NCBI GenBank assembly: GCA_964441765.1
Contig: CAYTVI010000035.1
Span: forward strand, 1 to 20,973
Direction of reading: 5' to 3'
DNA: 20,973 nt
Source of the DNA: Sulfurospirillum sp964441765
Lineage (GTDB): Bacteria; Campylobacterota; Campylobacteria; Campylobacterales; Sulfurospirillaceae
The notes below the pieces were generated by a model. It searched no databases and was not told the origin of the DNA. It saw only the letters and a list, made by a program, of their open reading frames with translations. Positions 1 to 7,776 of the stretch are shown piece after piece (the stretch's first letter is position 1; the number at the start of each line of letters is the position of its first letter). The position numbers were made by a program, and so were the translations under genes.

Positions 1-1262
1 TCAATGGTCGCCGTTTTGATATCTTCACCCATCTCCAAGTGCCGATAGATATTTTCACTCACCACAATAGCTTCATCAACCAGCATTCCTAATGCCATTA
101 AAACACCTAAAAGAGAGAGCATATTGAGGCTATAGCCTAACATTTGCGATGCAATCAGCCCTATCAAAAAGCTCACAGGAATACCAATCGTTACGACAAA
201 AGCAACACGCGCGTTGATAAACAAGTAAATAGAAAAACCTACCAAAACCAAACCAAAAATAATATTAGACACAACCGTATTAAGGCGGTTTCGTATCCAA
301 ATAGACGTATCGCTGTAGACTTTAAACTCATAGTCTTGATAGGAACTTTCATACTGTTTTAAAAGGGTCTTTATCTGTTTGACAAGCTCAATGGCATTGC
401 CTTCTTTGGATTTATTGATGGTGATGGAAAGGTTGGGTTTTCCATTGAAATGTGAAGCTTCTTTCGCATCTTCAAGCATAAAAGAAGCATGCGCAATCTC
501 TTTAAGCTGTATCTTTTTTGTCCCCACACTGAGCCAACTCTCCTCAATAGCTTTAATATTCTGCTCACCACCCATGGTACTAATGAAGAGGTGTTTCCCT
601 CTTTCTTTAATCAACCCAATAGGAAATGTTGTGCTAAGATTTGAGAGTGCGCTGTAAACTTCTTCAACACCAAGACCATAAGCGCTCAATTTTTTTTCAT
701 CAATTTTCAACACTAACTCTTTGTCAGCATCACCTGTGATGCGAATCTCACTTAAGTTTGGCAACATCGCAATATCACTTTTAAGCGCAGAAGCCACGTT
801 GAGCATCGCTTCTTTAGGTGCATTGGAGGCAATGGCGACCACAACCAAAGGAAAAGCTTGCTTCACGATTTTGACCACAGGTTCATTCATATCAGAGGGC
901 AAATCCCGTCTGCCCACCGCTACAATATCTTTGATGTCATCTAAAAGTTCATTTTTATCAGCACTCTCTTTGAGGTACGCGGTGATAGAAAACGTCCCAT
1001 TTTTAACCGTACTTTCCAAACGCTCAATGTCGCTTAGATTGATTAGTTCTTCTTCTATAACCTTCACCGCCATACGATCAAGCACTTCAGGGCTTGTGCC
1101 CTCATATGCGCCGCTGATGGAAATTGCATCCAAATTGGAAGGGGGAAAAATCTCTTTAGGAATTTGAACGTAAGAAAAGATGCCAAGCACCACTAAAAAA
1201 AGAAGAAAAATATGGTTTAAAATCGATTTTTCAATCGCAAAGCGAATGAGAGAACGTATCAC
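1..1262 (-). CDS. RND-family efflux permease, N-terminal part (runs off window)
   Basis: Inner-membrane proton-driven exporter of the AcrB/HAE1-CzcA type. Only the first 420 residues are inside the window; the gene continues past base 1. The N terminus has the usual cytoplasmic amphipathic start and first membrane helix (about residues 14-33), then the 'IPKEIFPP' entry into the first periplasmic porter domain. A second membrane block starts near residue 325. The helix-4 motif reads 'GMLVDEAIVVSENI', with the proton-relay pair as D396-E397 where AcrB has Asp-Asp. I chose the GTG start at 1262-1260 because AAGGA lies six bases upstream. It sits 35 bases downstream of the FtsL-like gene on the same strand and is probably cotranscribed with it. 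No membrane fusion partner or outer-membrane channel is in the window, so the substrate is unknown. Family is certain, subfamily is not. Confidence 0.93.
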   Translation of the reverse strand, partial: MIRSLIRFAIEKSILNHIFLLFLVVLGIFSYVQIPKEIFPPSNLDAISISGAYEGTSPEVLDRMAVKVIEEELINLSDIERLESTVKNGTFSITAYLKESADKNELLDDIKDIVAVGRRDLPSDMNEPVVKIVKQAFPLVVVAIASNAPKEAMLNVASALKSDIAMLPNLSEIRITGDADKELVLKIDEKKLSAYGLGVEEVYSALSNLSTTFPIGLIKERGKHLFISTMGGEQNIKAIEESWLSVGTKKIQLKEIAHASFMLEDAKEASHFNGKPNLSITINKSKEGNAIELVKQIKTLLKQYESSYQDYEFKVYSDTSIWIRNRLNTVVSNIIFGLVLVGFSIYLFINARVAFVVTIGIPVSFLIGLIASQMLGYSLNMLSLLGVLMALGMLVDEAIVVSENIYRHLEMGEDIKTATI

Positions 1263-1271
1263 AGCAAATCC

Positions 1272-1281
1272 TTACATGTAA
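1272..1281. repeat. TTACATGTAA palindrome, copy 1 (intergenic)
   Basis: Perfect 10-base palindrome in the short gap between the FtsL-like gene and the RND gene. Its last bases merge with the Shine-Dalgarno AAGGA of the RND gene (minus strand reads TTACATGTAAGGA). Confidence 0.9.
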
Positions 1282-1297
1282 AAGCATTGAACACGGT

Positions 1298-1582
1298 TTA
1301 TTCGATGTACATGGTGTCTAAAATTTGGTTCTTAAAGCGCATATTTTCCAAATTTTGTTTCAAAACTCTGTTTTCTTCACTTAAAATAGAATATTCGCTG
1401 TAAAGTTTGTGGATATCTCGACTCATGTAGTAGATTTGATTTTTGATATAGATTTTAGGAAGTATTAGTAAAAAAGCGACAAATATGACCATATACACGA
1501 GTATCAAAAAACGAAAATCAAGGTTTTTCTCAACACGTCCTTCCGCATCATACTCTTCTAACAGTTCGTTTTTATCGTCCAT
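1298..1582 (-). CDS. Small single-pass division-type protein, FtsL-like candidate
   Basis: Predicted 94-residue bitopic protein: an acidic cytoplasmic N terminus (1-22), one membrane helix (about 23-42), then a periplasmic segment (50-94) with hydrophobic heptad spacing and polar residues typical of a short coiled coil. This is the topology and size range of FtsL/DivIC proteins, which link FtsQ and FtsB/FtsW in the divisome. Sequence similarity alone would not identify it. Position supports the call: it starts directly at the end of rsmH (TGATG, stop and ATG share one base), the place ftsL takes in the dcw cluster of many bacteria. Campylobacter jejuni has a small membrane-protein gene next to mraW in the same way. 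A GTG three bases further upstream is an alternative start. It could be an unrelated small membrane protein. Confidence 0.8.
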   Translation of the reverse strand: MDDKNELLEEYDAEGRVEKNLDFRFLILVYMVIFVAFLLILPKIYIKNQIYYMSRDIHKLYSEYSILSEENRVLKQNLENMRFKNQILDTMYIE

Positions 1583-2315
1583 CACACGCTCTTTATTATC
1601 TGAAACACACGAAGCTTCGCACTGCGACTTCGAGGATTTTTTTTCATCTCTGCATGGCTCGCTTCAATAGGTTTTTTACTCACAAGTTTGCCTATGGCAT
1701 GATGGTTTCCACACATACAACGCATCACTTCAGGAGTACAAATGCAGTTTTGACTCCATAGCTTAAAGGTCTGTTTGACAATGCGGTCTTCCAACGAGTG
1801 AAAAGAGATAATCCCCACAATGCACTCCTCAAAGTGTGCATTTTTGATACTTTCCAAAAGCTGGCTAAGGACGCCAAGTTCATTATTTACTTCAATGCGA
1901 ATGGCTTGAAATAAAAGGGTTGAGGGATGAATCTTCTTTTTTGAACCCATACGCGCGACTAAAGCTGACAGTTCTTTAGCGCTTTTGATAGGCTCTTTTG
2001 CTCGTGCAGTGCAAATCAGTTCAGCCATCTTTTTGTACTCATGTATTTCACCAAATTCACGCAAAATAAGCTCTAACTCTGCTTTTGGGTAGTGATTGAT
2101 GACTTCATACGCACTTAGAGTATTGTGCGGATTCATACGCATATCTAACGTTTCTGAATCAAANNNNNNNNNNNNNNNNNNNNNNNNNNNNNNNNNNNNN
2201 NNNNNNNNNNNNNNNNNNNNNNNNNNNNNNNNNNNNNNNNNNNNNNNNNNNNNNNNNNNNNNNCAAACGCCTCTTTGACCTCTTCTAAAAGTACGGGTAT
2301 GTGGGGAATATTCAC
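1582..2315 (-). CDS. rsmH: 16S rRNA (cytosine1402-N4)-methyltransferase RsmH (MraW), interrupted by assembly gap
   Basis: SAM-dependent methyltransferase that modifies C1402 of 16S rRNA at N4. The N terminus, 'NIPHIPVLLEEVKEAF', lies at 2264-2315, starting at a GTG with AAGGA six bases upstream. The body resumes at 2163 with '..LDMRMNPHNTLSAYEVI..' and runs to the end with the family's 'FQAIRIEVNNEL', 'IISFHSLEDRIVK' and 'NPRSRSAKLRVF' blocks. The 100 N at 2164-2263 hide the SAM-binding glycine loop. By alignment with E. coli RsmH, roughly 100 residues (about 300 bases) are missing, and the two halves are out of frame if exactly 100 bases are inserted, so the N run is a placeholder. It is a real gene, not a pseudogene. 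It lies 27 bases after bioA and overlaps the FtsL-like gene. Confidence 0.95.
2164..2263. other. Assembly gap (100 N)
   Basis: Exactly 100 N, the usual scaffold placeholder for a gap of unknown length. It falls inside rsmH. Reading frames on the two sides fit together only if the true length is 101 + 3k bases; the expected value is about 300. Confidence 0.98.
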
Positions 2316-2331
2316 TCTTTATCCTTGATTG

Positions 2332-2355
2332 AAATGGTTTTATTATAAACCATTT
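2332..2355 (-). terminator. Weak A/T-rich hairpin at the bioA stop
   Basis: Perfect 9-base inverted repeat AAATGGTTT / AAACCATTT around a 6-base loop that contains the bioA stop codon. There are only two G-C pairs plus a C-rich edge, and no T run follows on the minus strand, so it is more likely an attenuating or mRNA 3'-end structure than a strong terminator before rsmH. Confidence 0.35.
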
Positions 2356-3647
2356 AGGCTTACAATCGCCTCATACGCCACATCCATCATGCGCTCCATC
2401 TCTTTACATGTAATCACATAAGGAGGCATAAAATAGACAACATTACCCAAAGGACGAAGGAGAACGCCTTGTTTGAGTGCGTGGGTAAACACTTTGAGAT
2501 TGACCCTAAAATCAATCGGATATTCCTTTAGCTCAACAGCGGCAATCATCCCTGTCTGACGAATGCTTTTTACATTTGGAGCATTCTTAAATCGCTCCAA
2601 ATATGATGCCATGAAAGCGATTTTTTCTTGATTATTTTCTAAAATAGCCTCTTGTTCAAAAATATCCAACGTCGCATTCGCAGCAGCACACGCTAGGGGA
2701 TTTCCCGTGTAACTGTGTGAATGCAAAAATGCTTTAAATTCACTGTAGTCACAATAAAACGCATCATAAACTTTTTGTGTGGTCAAAACAACTGAAAGAG
2801 GCAGATAACCTCCCGTTAGTCCTTTTGAAAGTGTCATAAAATCAGGACTAACACCTGCATGTTCACACGCAAACATCTTACCCGTTCTACCAAAGCCAAC
2901 CGCGATTTCATCGGCAATAAGATGAATATTATATGCATCACAGAGTTTGCGAGCGTGTGAAATGTAAGAGGGATGATACATGTGCATTCCACCTGCACAT
3001 TGTACCAAGGGCTCAATAATAAACGCTGAAATACGACCCGCATTTTGACTAAAAATTTTCTCAAGCTCTCTACTTGCTTCAAGTGCCGCTTCTTCGCTCT
3101 GGTCTTTTGGAACACGCACTTGGAGGGTTTGCAGTAAAATATCGTCAAAAACTTCTTTGTATAACTTCACATCACCTACCGCTAAAGCGCCGATAGTTTC
3201 GCCATGATAGCTGTTTTCTAACGAGACAAAAAGAGGTCGTTTTTCCCCTTTGTTTTTATGATATTGAAAGCTCATTTTAAGCGCTACTTCTATGGCACTT
3301 GAGCCATTGTCCGCATAAAAACATTTTTCTAACCCTTGAGGCGCTAAAGCACAGAGTCTTTTTGAAAGTTTTACAATCGGCTCATGCGTAAATCCCGCAA
3401 AAATAACGTGTTCTAAGGTCTCAATTTGCTCTTTGACTTTTTGATTGATGTACGGATGGCAGTGACCAAAAAGATTGACCCACCATGAACTAACACCATC
3501 AAGGTAAGCGTTATCATCAAAGTCAAATAAATAGACTCCTTTACCTCGTTTGATGGGAACCAAAGGAAGTGTCTCATGGTCTTTCATTTGGGTGCATGGA
3601 TGCCAAATGTGCCGTAAATCCTCTTCTAGCAATAATTGCGTATTCAT
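2343..3647 (-). CDS. bioA: Adenosylmethionine--8-amino-7-oxononanoate aminotransferase BioA
   Basis: Class III PLP aminotransferase that makes 7,8-diaminopelargonate from KAPA in biotin synthesis, using SAM as amino donor; cytosolic. The 434 residues match the family length. The BioA-specific N-terminal block 'IWHPCTQMKDHE' is at 14-25 and 'GVSSWWVNLFGHCHP' at 51-65. 'YADNGSSAIEVALK' (111-124) and 'SYHGETIGALAVGD' (146-159) bind the cofactor phosphate and ring. 'LIADEIAVGFGRTG' (243-256) carries the conserved Asp. The Schiff-base lysine is K275 in 'TLSKGLTGGYLPL', and 'HSYTGNPLACAAA' follows. The first two blocks separate it from ornithine and GABA aminotransferases. No other bio gene is in the window, so biotin genes are probably dispersed. 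It is divergent from the chaperone-ftsAZ operon and upstream of rsmH. Its ribosome binding site is weak (AAGAG close to the ATG). Confidence 0.97.
   Translation of the reverse strand: MNTQLLLEEDLRHIWHPCTQMKDHETLPLVPIKRGKGVYLFDFDDNAYLDGVSSWWVNLFGHCHPYINQKVKEQIETLEHVIFAGFTHEPIVKLSKRLCALAPQGLEKCFYADNGSSAIEVALKMSFQYHKNKGEKRPLFVSLENSYHGETIGALAVGDVKLYKEVFDDILLQTLQVRVPKDQSEEAALEASRELEKIFSQNAGRISAFIIEPLVQCAGGMHMYHPSYISHARKLCDAYNIHLIADEIAVGFGRTGKMFACEHAGVSPDFMTLSKGLTGGYLPLSVVLTTQKVYDAFYCDYSEFKAFLHSHSYTGNPLACAAANATLDIFEQEAILENNQEKIAFMASYLERFKNAPNVKSIRQTGMIAAVELKEYPIDFRVNLKVFTHALKQGVLLRPLGNVVYFMPPYVITCKEMERMMDVAYEAIVSLNGL
2404..2413. repeat. TTACATGTAA palindrome, copy 2 (in bioA)
   Basis: Inside the bioA 3' region, read in the frame that encodes Ile-Thr-Cys-Lys. 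This differs from the Leu-His-Val frame used in prmC, so protein sequence does not explain the repeat. Confidence 0.9.
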
Positions 3648-3754
3648 TCTCTTGTTTTTACCTTTTCGCGTTAGAAGTTATGCACGATTTATGGTTATTT
3701 AATAACTATAAAGATAGAATTATAGCAAAATACACTCGCTTATAAGGGATACGA
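3648..3754. promoter_or_regulatory. Divergent promoter region, bioA / chaperone-ftsAZ
   Basis: A/T-rich 107-base spacer between divergent genes, so it must hold promoters for both. On the plus strand TATAGC at 3721-3726 is a possible -10, giving a leader of about 20 bases, and AAGGG six bases before the ATG at 3755 is a good ribosome binding site. A small dyad, GTTAT-TTA-ATAAC, lies at 3694-3706 and could be an operator. No individual promoter is secure. Confidence 0.4.
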
Positions 3755-5215
3755 ATGATTACGTGGATGCAACGTCATAAAAAATACCTCGTCGTTACAA
3801 TTTGGATTAGTACCATTGCTTTTGTTGGTGCAGGATTCGTCGGATGGGGTGCCTACGATTTTAACAAAGACCGTGCATCTTCCGTCGCAAAAGTGGGACA
3901 CCGAACCATTTCACTTCAAGACTTTCAAACAGGCTATGCGAATCATTACAATTTTTACAACAACTTGTTAGGCGGCAATCTTACACAAGAACAAGCAGAA
4001 CAGATGGGTTTAGAAAAAATGGTAATGAACACCCTGATTAACCAATCACTCCTCCTTAACCTCGCAGATGATTTGGGTCTTATCGTTACCAAACAAGACG
4101 TTATTGAACGCCTAAGCACTACTGAAAATTTCAAAACCAATGGTGTCTTTGATAAAGAACTCTACTACTCCATTCTTAAATCAAATCGTATTGCACCAAG
4201 TGACTATGAGCGTGGGCTTGAAAAAGAGATTTTAAATGCTAAATTGGAACGTTTTTTCAAATTCTCACCTTCTGCAAAAGAGCGTGAAATCTTCTCTTCT
4301 GCATTTTTTATGGAAGATAGACTCTCCATCGCAACACTCAGTTTAGATGCACAAGATCTCACATACAAAGAAGATGATATTAAAGCATTTTGGGAAAAAG
4401 AAAAAGCACGTTATTTGACTAAAAAAAGCTACACACTCGATATTTTCACACTCTCCCCTTCACAAGAGCCTACGGATACAAATGCACTAGAGTCTTTTTA
4501 TGCTGAGGAAAAACACAACTACAAACATCCTGATGGAAAGTTGATGAGCTTTGAAGAGGCAAAAACAAAACTTGCAACGGATTTAAGACTTAGAAATGAT
4601 AAAAAGCGCTCATTGGAAGCTTACTTAGCTTTCAAAAAAGGTGAGTTAGCACCCACTGAGACCAAAGTTATTTTTGAAGATGATGCAACATTCCCACTCG
4701 ATAAAATTCAAACAGCTCCCAAAGATGAAGTTGTTAAACCTTTTACGTATAAAGACAATTATATTGTTGTGAGAGTGAAAGATATCAAATTCCCTGAAAT
4801 AATGACCTATGAAGCCGCTAAAGAGAGTGTAACAAAAGAGTTTTTAGCCGATTTGAAAGTGAGTGCTTTAGAGAAAAAAGCCACAGCACGGCTTGATGCA
4901 TTCAATGGTACAGATATAGGCTTTGTAGGACGCGATAGCACAAAAGCCATTGCAGGACTTGACGAAGCAAAGACGGCTGAATTTTTAAGTTATGTGTTTG
5001 ATAACGCAAACAAAAAAGGTTTTAAAGTTATAGGTGATAAGGCCATTTTATACGAAGTTTTGGAACAAAAGTTGCTTAATGATGAGAAGGTCAAACAGTA
5101 TGTTAGTTTGCTTGATGAGAACATCGTTCAAGTAAAACAAACAGAATTCAATCAAAACCTTATCAAGAAATTAGCTACGACATACAAAGTCGAGCAATAC
5201 TATAAAGGAAAATAG
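3755..5215 (+). CDS. Membrane-anchored SurA-N/PpiD-like periplasmic chaperone
   Basis: Predicted 486-residue envelope chaperone. A short cytoplasmic N terminus is followed by one signal-anchor helix (about residues 11-33). The periplasmic part contains a SurA-N-like helical domain (about 40-190) with the usual 'VGHRTISLQDFQTGY' start and a 'LINQSLLLNLADDLGLIVTKQDV' core. The following part (about 205-370) retains only the tail of a parvulin domain ('KDEVVKPFTYKDNYIVVRVKDIKFPE'). I do not see the usual parvulin His-Ile or glycine-rich active-site blocks, so isomerase activity is doubtful and a chaperone role is more likely. It is shorter than E. coli PpiD (about 620 residues). It directly precedes ftsA with no gap; the same gene order occurs in Campylobacter. 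Likely clients are exported or outer-membrane proteins; this is inferred from the family. Confidence 0.88.
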   Translation: MITWMQRHKKYLVVTIWISTIAFVGAGFVGWGAYDFNKDRASSVAKVGHRTISLQDFQTGYANHYNFYNNLLGGNLTQEQAEQMGLEKMVMNTLINQSLLLNLADDLGLIVTKQDVIERLSTTENFKTNGVFDKELYYSILKSNRIAPSDYERGLEKEILNAKLERFFKFSPSAKEREIFSSAFFMEDRLSIATLSLDAQDLTYKEDDIKAFWEKEKARYLTKKSYTLDIFTLSPSQEPTDTNALESFYAEEKHNYKHPDGKLMSFEEAKTKLATDLRLRNDKKRSLEAYLAFKKGELAPTETKVIFEDDATFPLDKIQTAPKDEVVKPFTYKDNYIVVRVKDIKFPEIMTYEAAKESVTKEFLADLKVSALEKKATARLDAFNGTDIGFVGRDSTKAIAGLDEAKTAEFLSYVFDNANKKGFKVIGDKAILYEVLEQKLLNDEKVKQYVSLLDENIVQVKQTEFNQNLIKKLATTYKVEQYYKGK

Positions 5216-6592
5216 TTGAGCACTACGATTTTAGGTATTGACATTGGGTCAACCAAGATTTGCGCTATTATCGCTCAAAAGAATGACGATGGTGACATCA
5301 AAATATTAGGTGCGGGTATTGCAAAATCGCAAGGTCTTAAAAAAGGCATCATCACCAATATTGACCTCGCTTCTAAGTCTATTCGCAATGCACTCAACGA
5401 TGCTAAGCGTGTCGCTGGTACTCAATATGAAAAAGTGATTGTTTCTATATCAGGAGCGTACACGAAGAGTGTTGATAGTAGTGGTATTGTCAATATCCCC
5501 AATCGTGATATTGGCATTAAAGAGATTAATCGTGCGATGCAAATGGCTGATCATAACGCTAACATTCCTAATGAGTATGAAAAGCTCCATGTGCTTCCTT
5601 ATAATTTCAAAGTAGATGATCAAGAGTTTATTGAAGACCCACTGGGCATGAATGGCGCGCGCCTTGAAGTTCAAGTGCACATCATCACCGCACAAAAATC
5701 ATCTCTAAGCAATCTTAAAAAAGCGGTTAAATCAGCAGGTGTTGAAATTGACAATATCGTCTTAGGCTGTTATGCCTCAGCGATTGCTGTTTTAAACCAC
5801 GATGAAAGAGAACTAGGTGTTGCTGTTATGGATATGGGAGGGGCTACGTGTAATATCATGATTCATGCAGGCAACTCAATGCGTTTCAATGATTATTTAG
5901 GCGTTGGCTCACTCAATATCACCAACGACCTCTCTACTGCTTTACATACACCTTTGGGTGCAGCGGAAGAGATTAAAATAAATTATGGCTCACTGAAGAG
6001 CAACTCAAATGAGCTTATTGAACTCCCTGTTATTGGGGATGATGGTTCAACACACGAAGTATCACTCAATATTGTTTCTAATGTCATTTATGTGCGTGTG
6101 GAAGAGACCTTAATGATTTTAGCAAAAACACTGGAAGAAAGTAGTTTTAAAGAACAAATTGGCGCAGGTGTTGTATTGACAGGTGGAATGACAAAGCTAG
6201 AAGGTATCAGGGAATTAGCGTCAGCTATTTTTGACAATGTGCCTATTCGCATTGCCAAACCAAGAGAAATGGATGGGCTTTTTGAAACACTCAGGGATCC
6301 TAGCTATTCGACAGCTATCGGTCTTGTACTCTATGGTGGAGGTCACTTCACGCCGTATGAGATTGATTCAAATAAAAAACTACGTTACAAAGATGAGACG
6401 ATTGAACCAAGCCGTCATCATCAAGCCAGACAAGAAGAAGAAAGCTTTGATGAAGAAGAGGAAATTGGAACACCACTGCCTGCGACAAAGGATAATGCTA
6501 AAGAAAAACTAAAAGACTTAGCCAATATTCAAGAAGAGCAAACAGATGGATTTGCATCTCGTCTGTGGAACAGACTAACACAATTATTTTAA
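5216..6592 (+). CDS. ftsA: Cell division protein FtsA
   Basis: Actin-like ATPase that tethers FtsZ to the inner membrane and recruits later division proteins. The 458 residues start with a TTG immediately after the preceding TAG; AAGGA six bases upstream supports that start. Actin-fold phosphate loops are 'GIDIGSTKICAII' (7-19) and 'VAVMDMGGATCNIMI' (about 202-216), with the adenosine motif 'VVLTGGMTKLEGI' further on. The family-specific 1C subdomain lies between the two phosphate loops. An acidic linker rich in Glu (about 400-415) leads to the C-terminal amphipathic membrane-targeting helix 'FASRLWNRLTQLF'. It is translationally coupled to the upstream chaperone gene and lies 15 bases from ftsZ, so the three form an operon. 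Confidence 0.98.
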   Translation: MSTTILGIDIGSTKICAIIAQKNDDGDIKILGAGIAKSQGLKKGIITNIDLASKSIRNALNDAKRVAGTQYEKVIVSISGAYTKSVDSSGIVNIPNRDIGIKEINRAMQMADHNANIPNEYEKLHVLPYNFKVDDQEFIEDPLGMNGARLEVQVHIITAQKSSLSNLKKAVKSAGVEIDNIVLGCYASAIAVLNHDERELGVAVMDMGGATCNIMIHAGNSMRFNDYLGVGSLNITNDLSTALHTPLGAAEEIKINYGSLKSNSNELIELPVIGDDGSTHEVSLNIVSNVIYVRVEETLMILAKTLEESSFKEQIGAGVVLTGGMTKLEGIRELASAIFDNVPIRIAKPREMDGLFETLRDPSYSTAIGLVLYGGGHFTPYEIDSNKKLRYKDETIEPSRHHQARQEEESFDEEEEIGTPLPATKDNAKEKLKDLANIQEEQTDGFASRLWNRLTQLF

Positions 6593-6607
6593 AGAGGGGA
6601 ATAAAAT

Positions 6608-7726
6608 ATGAACGGGTTTAGCATAGAAGAATCAAAAGGTGTTTACGGCGCTAAAATTAAAGTAATAGGTGTTGGTGGTGGCGGTGGTAATATGATTAAC
6701 CACATGGTACGTGAAGGAATTCATGGTATCGATTTAATCGCAGCAAACACAGATGCTCAAGCCCTTGAAAACTGTTTAGCTAAAACAAAAATTCAGCTGG
6801 GTAAAAAAGGCTTAGGTGCGGGTATGCGTCCAGAAGTGGGTCGTGAATCTGCACAAGAGAGTTACGAAGAGATTAAAACTTCATTAGAAAAAGCAGACAT
6901 TGTTTTTATCGCGTCTGGATTTGGTGGTGGAACTGGAACAGGTGCGGCACCTGTTGTTGCTCAAGCGGCTAAAGAAGTTGGTGCATTGACGGTTGCTGTT
7001 GTAACACGCCCTTTCATGTTTGAAGGTAAAAAAAGAGCAAAACTCGCTGAAATGGGTATCAATGATTTACGTAAAGAGAGCGATTCAATCGTCATCATCC
7101 CCAATGACAAACTTCTCTCAATCGTAGATTCAAAATTTGGTATCAAAGATAGCTTTAAAATCGTTGATGATGTGCTTAGTCGTGCGGTAAGTGGTATGAG
7201 CTTAGTGGTTCTCTCCTCTGGTCAAAGTGATATCAATGTGGACTTTGCTGACGTTCAAACCGTTATGAGTCATCGTGGTATGGCGCTTATGGGAATTGGT
7301 GAAAGCACTGGTGAAGATGCTGCGATTGAAGCGATTAAAAGTGCTATTGAATCTCCACTTCTTGATAACATGTCTATTAATGGTGCACTTGGTGTGCTTG
7401 TTCACTTCCAACTTCCACCAACCTACCCACTTAATGAAATCAGTAGTGCTATGGGGCTTATTATGGATTGTGCAGATGAAGATGCTGATGTTATTTTTGG
7501 TACAACAACCGATGAAAATATGGCAGAAAACAGTGTTCGTGTAACCATTGTTGCGACAGGATTTGAAAACAAAACAGAAGCAGCTAAAGAGCTTAAAATG
7601 CTCAATAACAACCAAGAAGCAATTAAAAAAGAGCGTATTTTACGCATGAAAAAAGTAAGTGGTGGCTACGAAGGGCAAGATGATTATCTTGATATTCCTA
7701 CCTATATTCGCCACCAAATGGACTAA
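6608..7726 (+). CDS. ftsZ: Cell division protein FtsZ
   Basis: Tubulin-like GTPase that forms the cytokinetic ring. The 372 residues hold all diagnostic parts: the first glycine loop 'GVGGGGGNMI' (21-30), 'AANTDAQAL' (45-53), the tubulin signature 'GGGTGTG' (106-112), and the T7 catalytic loop 'NVDFADV' (210-216), which supplies the acidic residue for the neighbouring subunit's GTP. After a short linker the C-terminal peptide 'DYLDIPTYIRHQMD' is the binding site for FtsA and other anchors. AGGGG before the ATG is a clear ribosome binding site. It is the last gene of the chaperone-ftsA-ftsZ operon and is followed within 20 bases by a strong hairpin. Confidence 0.99.
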   Translation: MNGFSIEESKGVYGAKIKVIGVGGGGGNMINHMVREGIHGIDLIAANTDAQALENCLAKTKIQLGKKGLGAGMRPEVGRESAQESYEEIKTSLEKADIVFIASGFGGGTGTGAAPVVAQAAKEVGALTVAVVTRPFMFEGKKRAKLAEMGINDLRKESDSIVIIPNDKLLSIVDSKFGIKDSFKIVDDVLSRAVSGMSLVVLSSGQSDINVDFADVQTVMSHRGMALMGIGESTGEDAAIEAIKSAIESPLLDNMSINGALGVLVHFQLPPTYPLNEISSAMGLIMDCADEDADVIFGTTTDENMAENSVRVTIVATGFENKTEAAKELKMLNNNQEAIKKERILRMKKVSGGYEGQDDYLDIPTYIRHQMD

Positions 7727-7746
7727 AAATTATAAACCCCTCTTTT

Positions 7747-7776
7747 GTAAGAGAAGACTCATAAATCTTCTCTTAC
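7747..7776 (+). terminator. Terminator after ftsZ
   Basis: Perfect 11-base stem GTAAGAGAAGA / TCTTCTCTTAC with an 8-base loop, followed by TTTT on the plus strand. It ends the ftsZ operon. The 3' arm also contains the stop codon of the convergent DUF4149 gene, so the same hairpin forms at the 3' end of that mRNA. Confidence 0.8.

Noticed and set aside
721..1167. 148-codon plus-strand ORF
   Set aside because: Lies antisense within the RND permease gene, whose motifs are clear on the minus strand; low-complexity Ser/Leu-rich translation with no family likeness.
2096..2278. Plus-strand ORF across the N run
   Set aside because: Produced by reading through N bases; the region is rsmH on the other strand.
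1582..2315. rsmH as a pseudogene
   Set aside because: The frame break coincides exactly with the assembly gap, and both sides match the family without stops.
3694..3706. GTTAT-TTA-ATAAC dyad as a known NssR-like or FNR operator
   Set aside because: Half-sites and spacing do not match either consensus; short A/T-rich dyads arise easily by chance.
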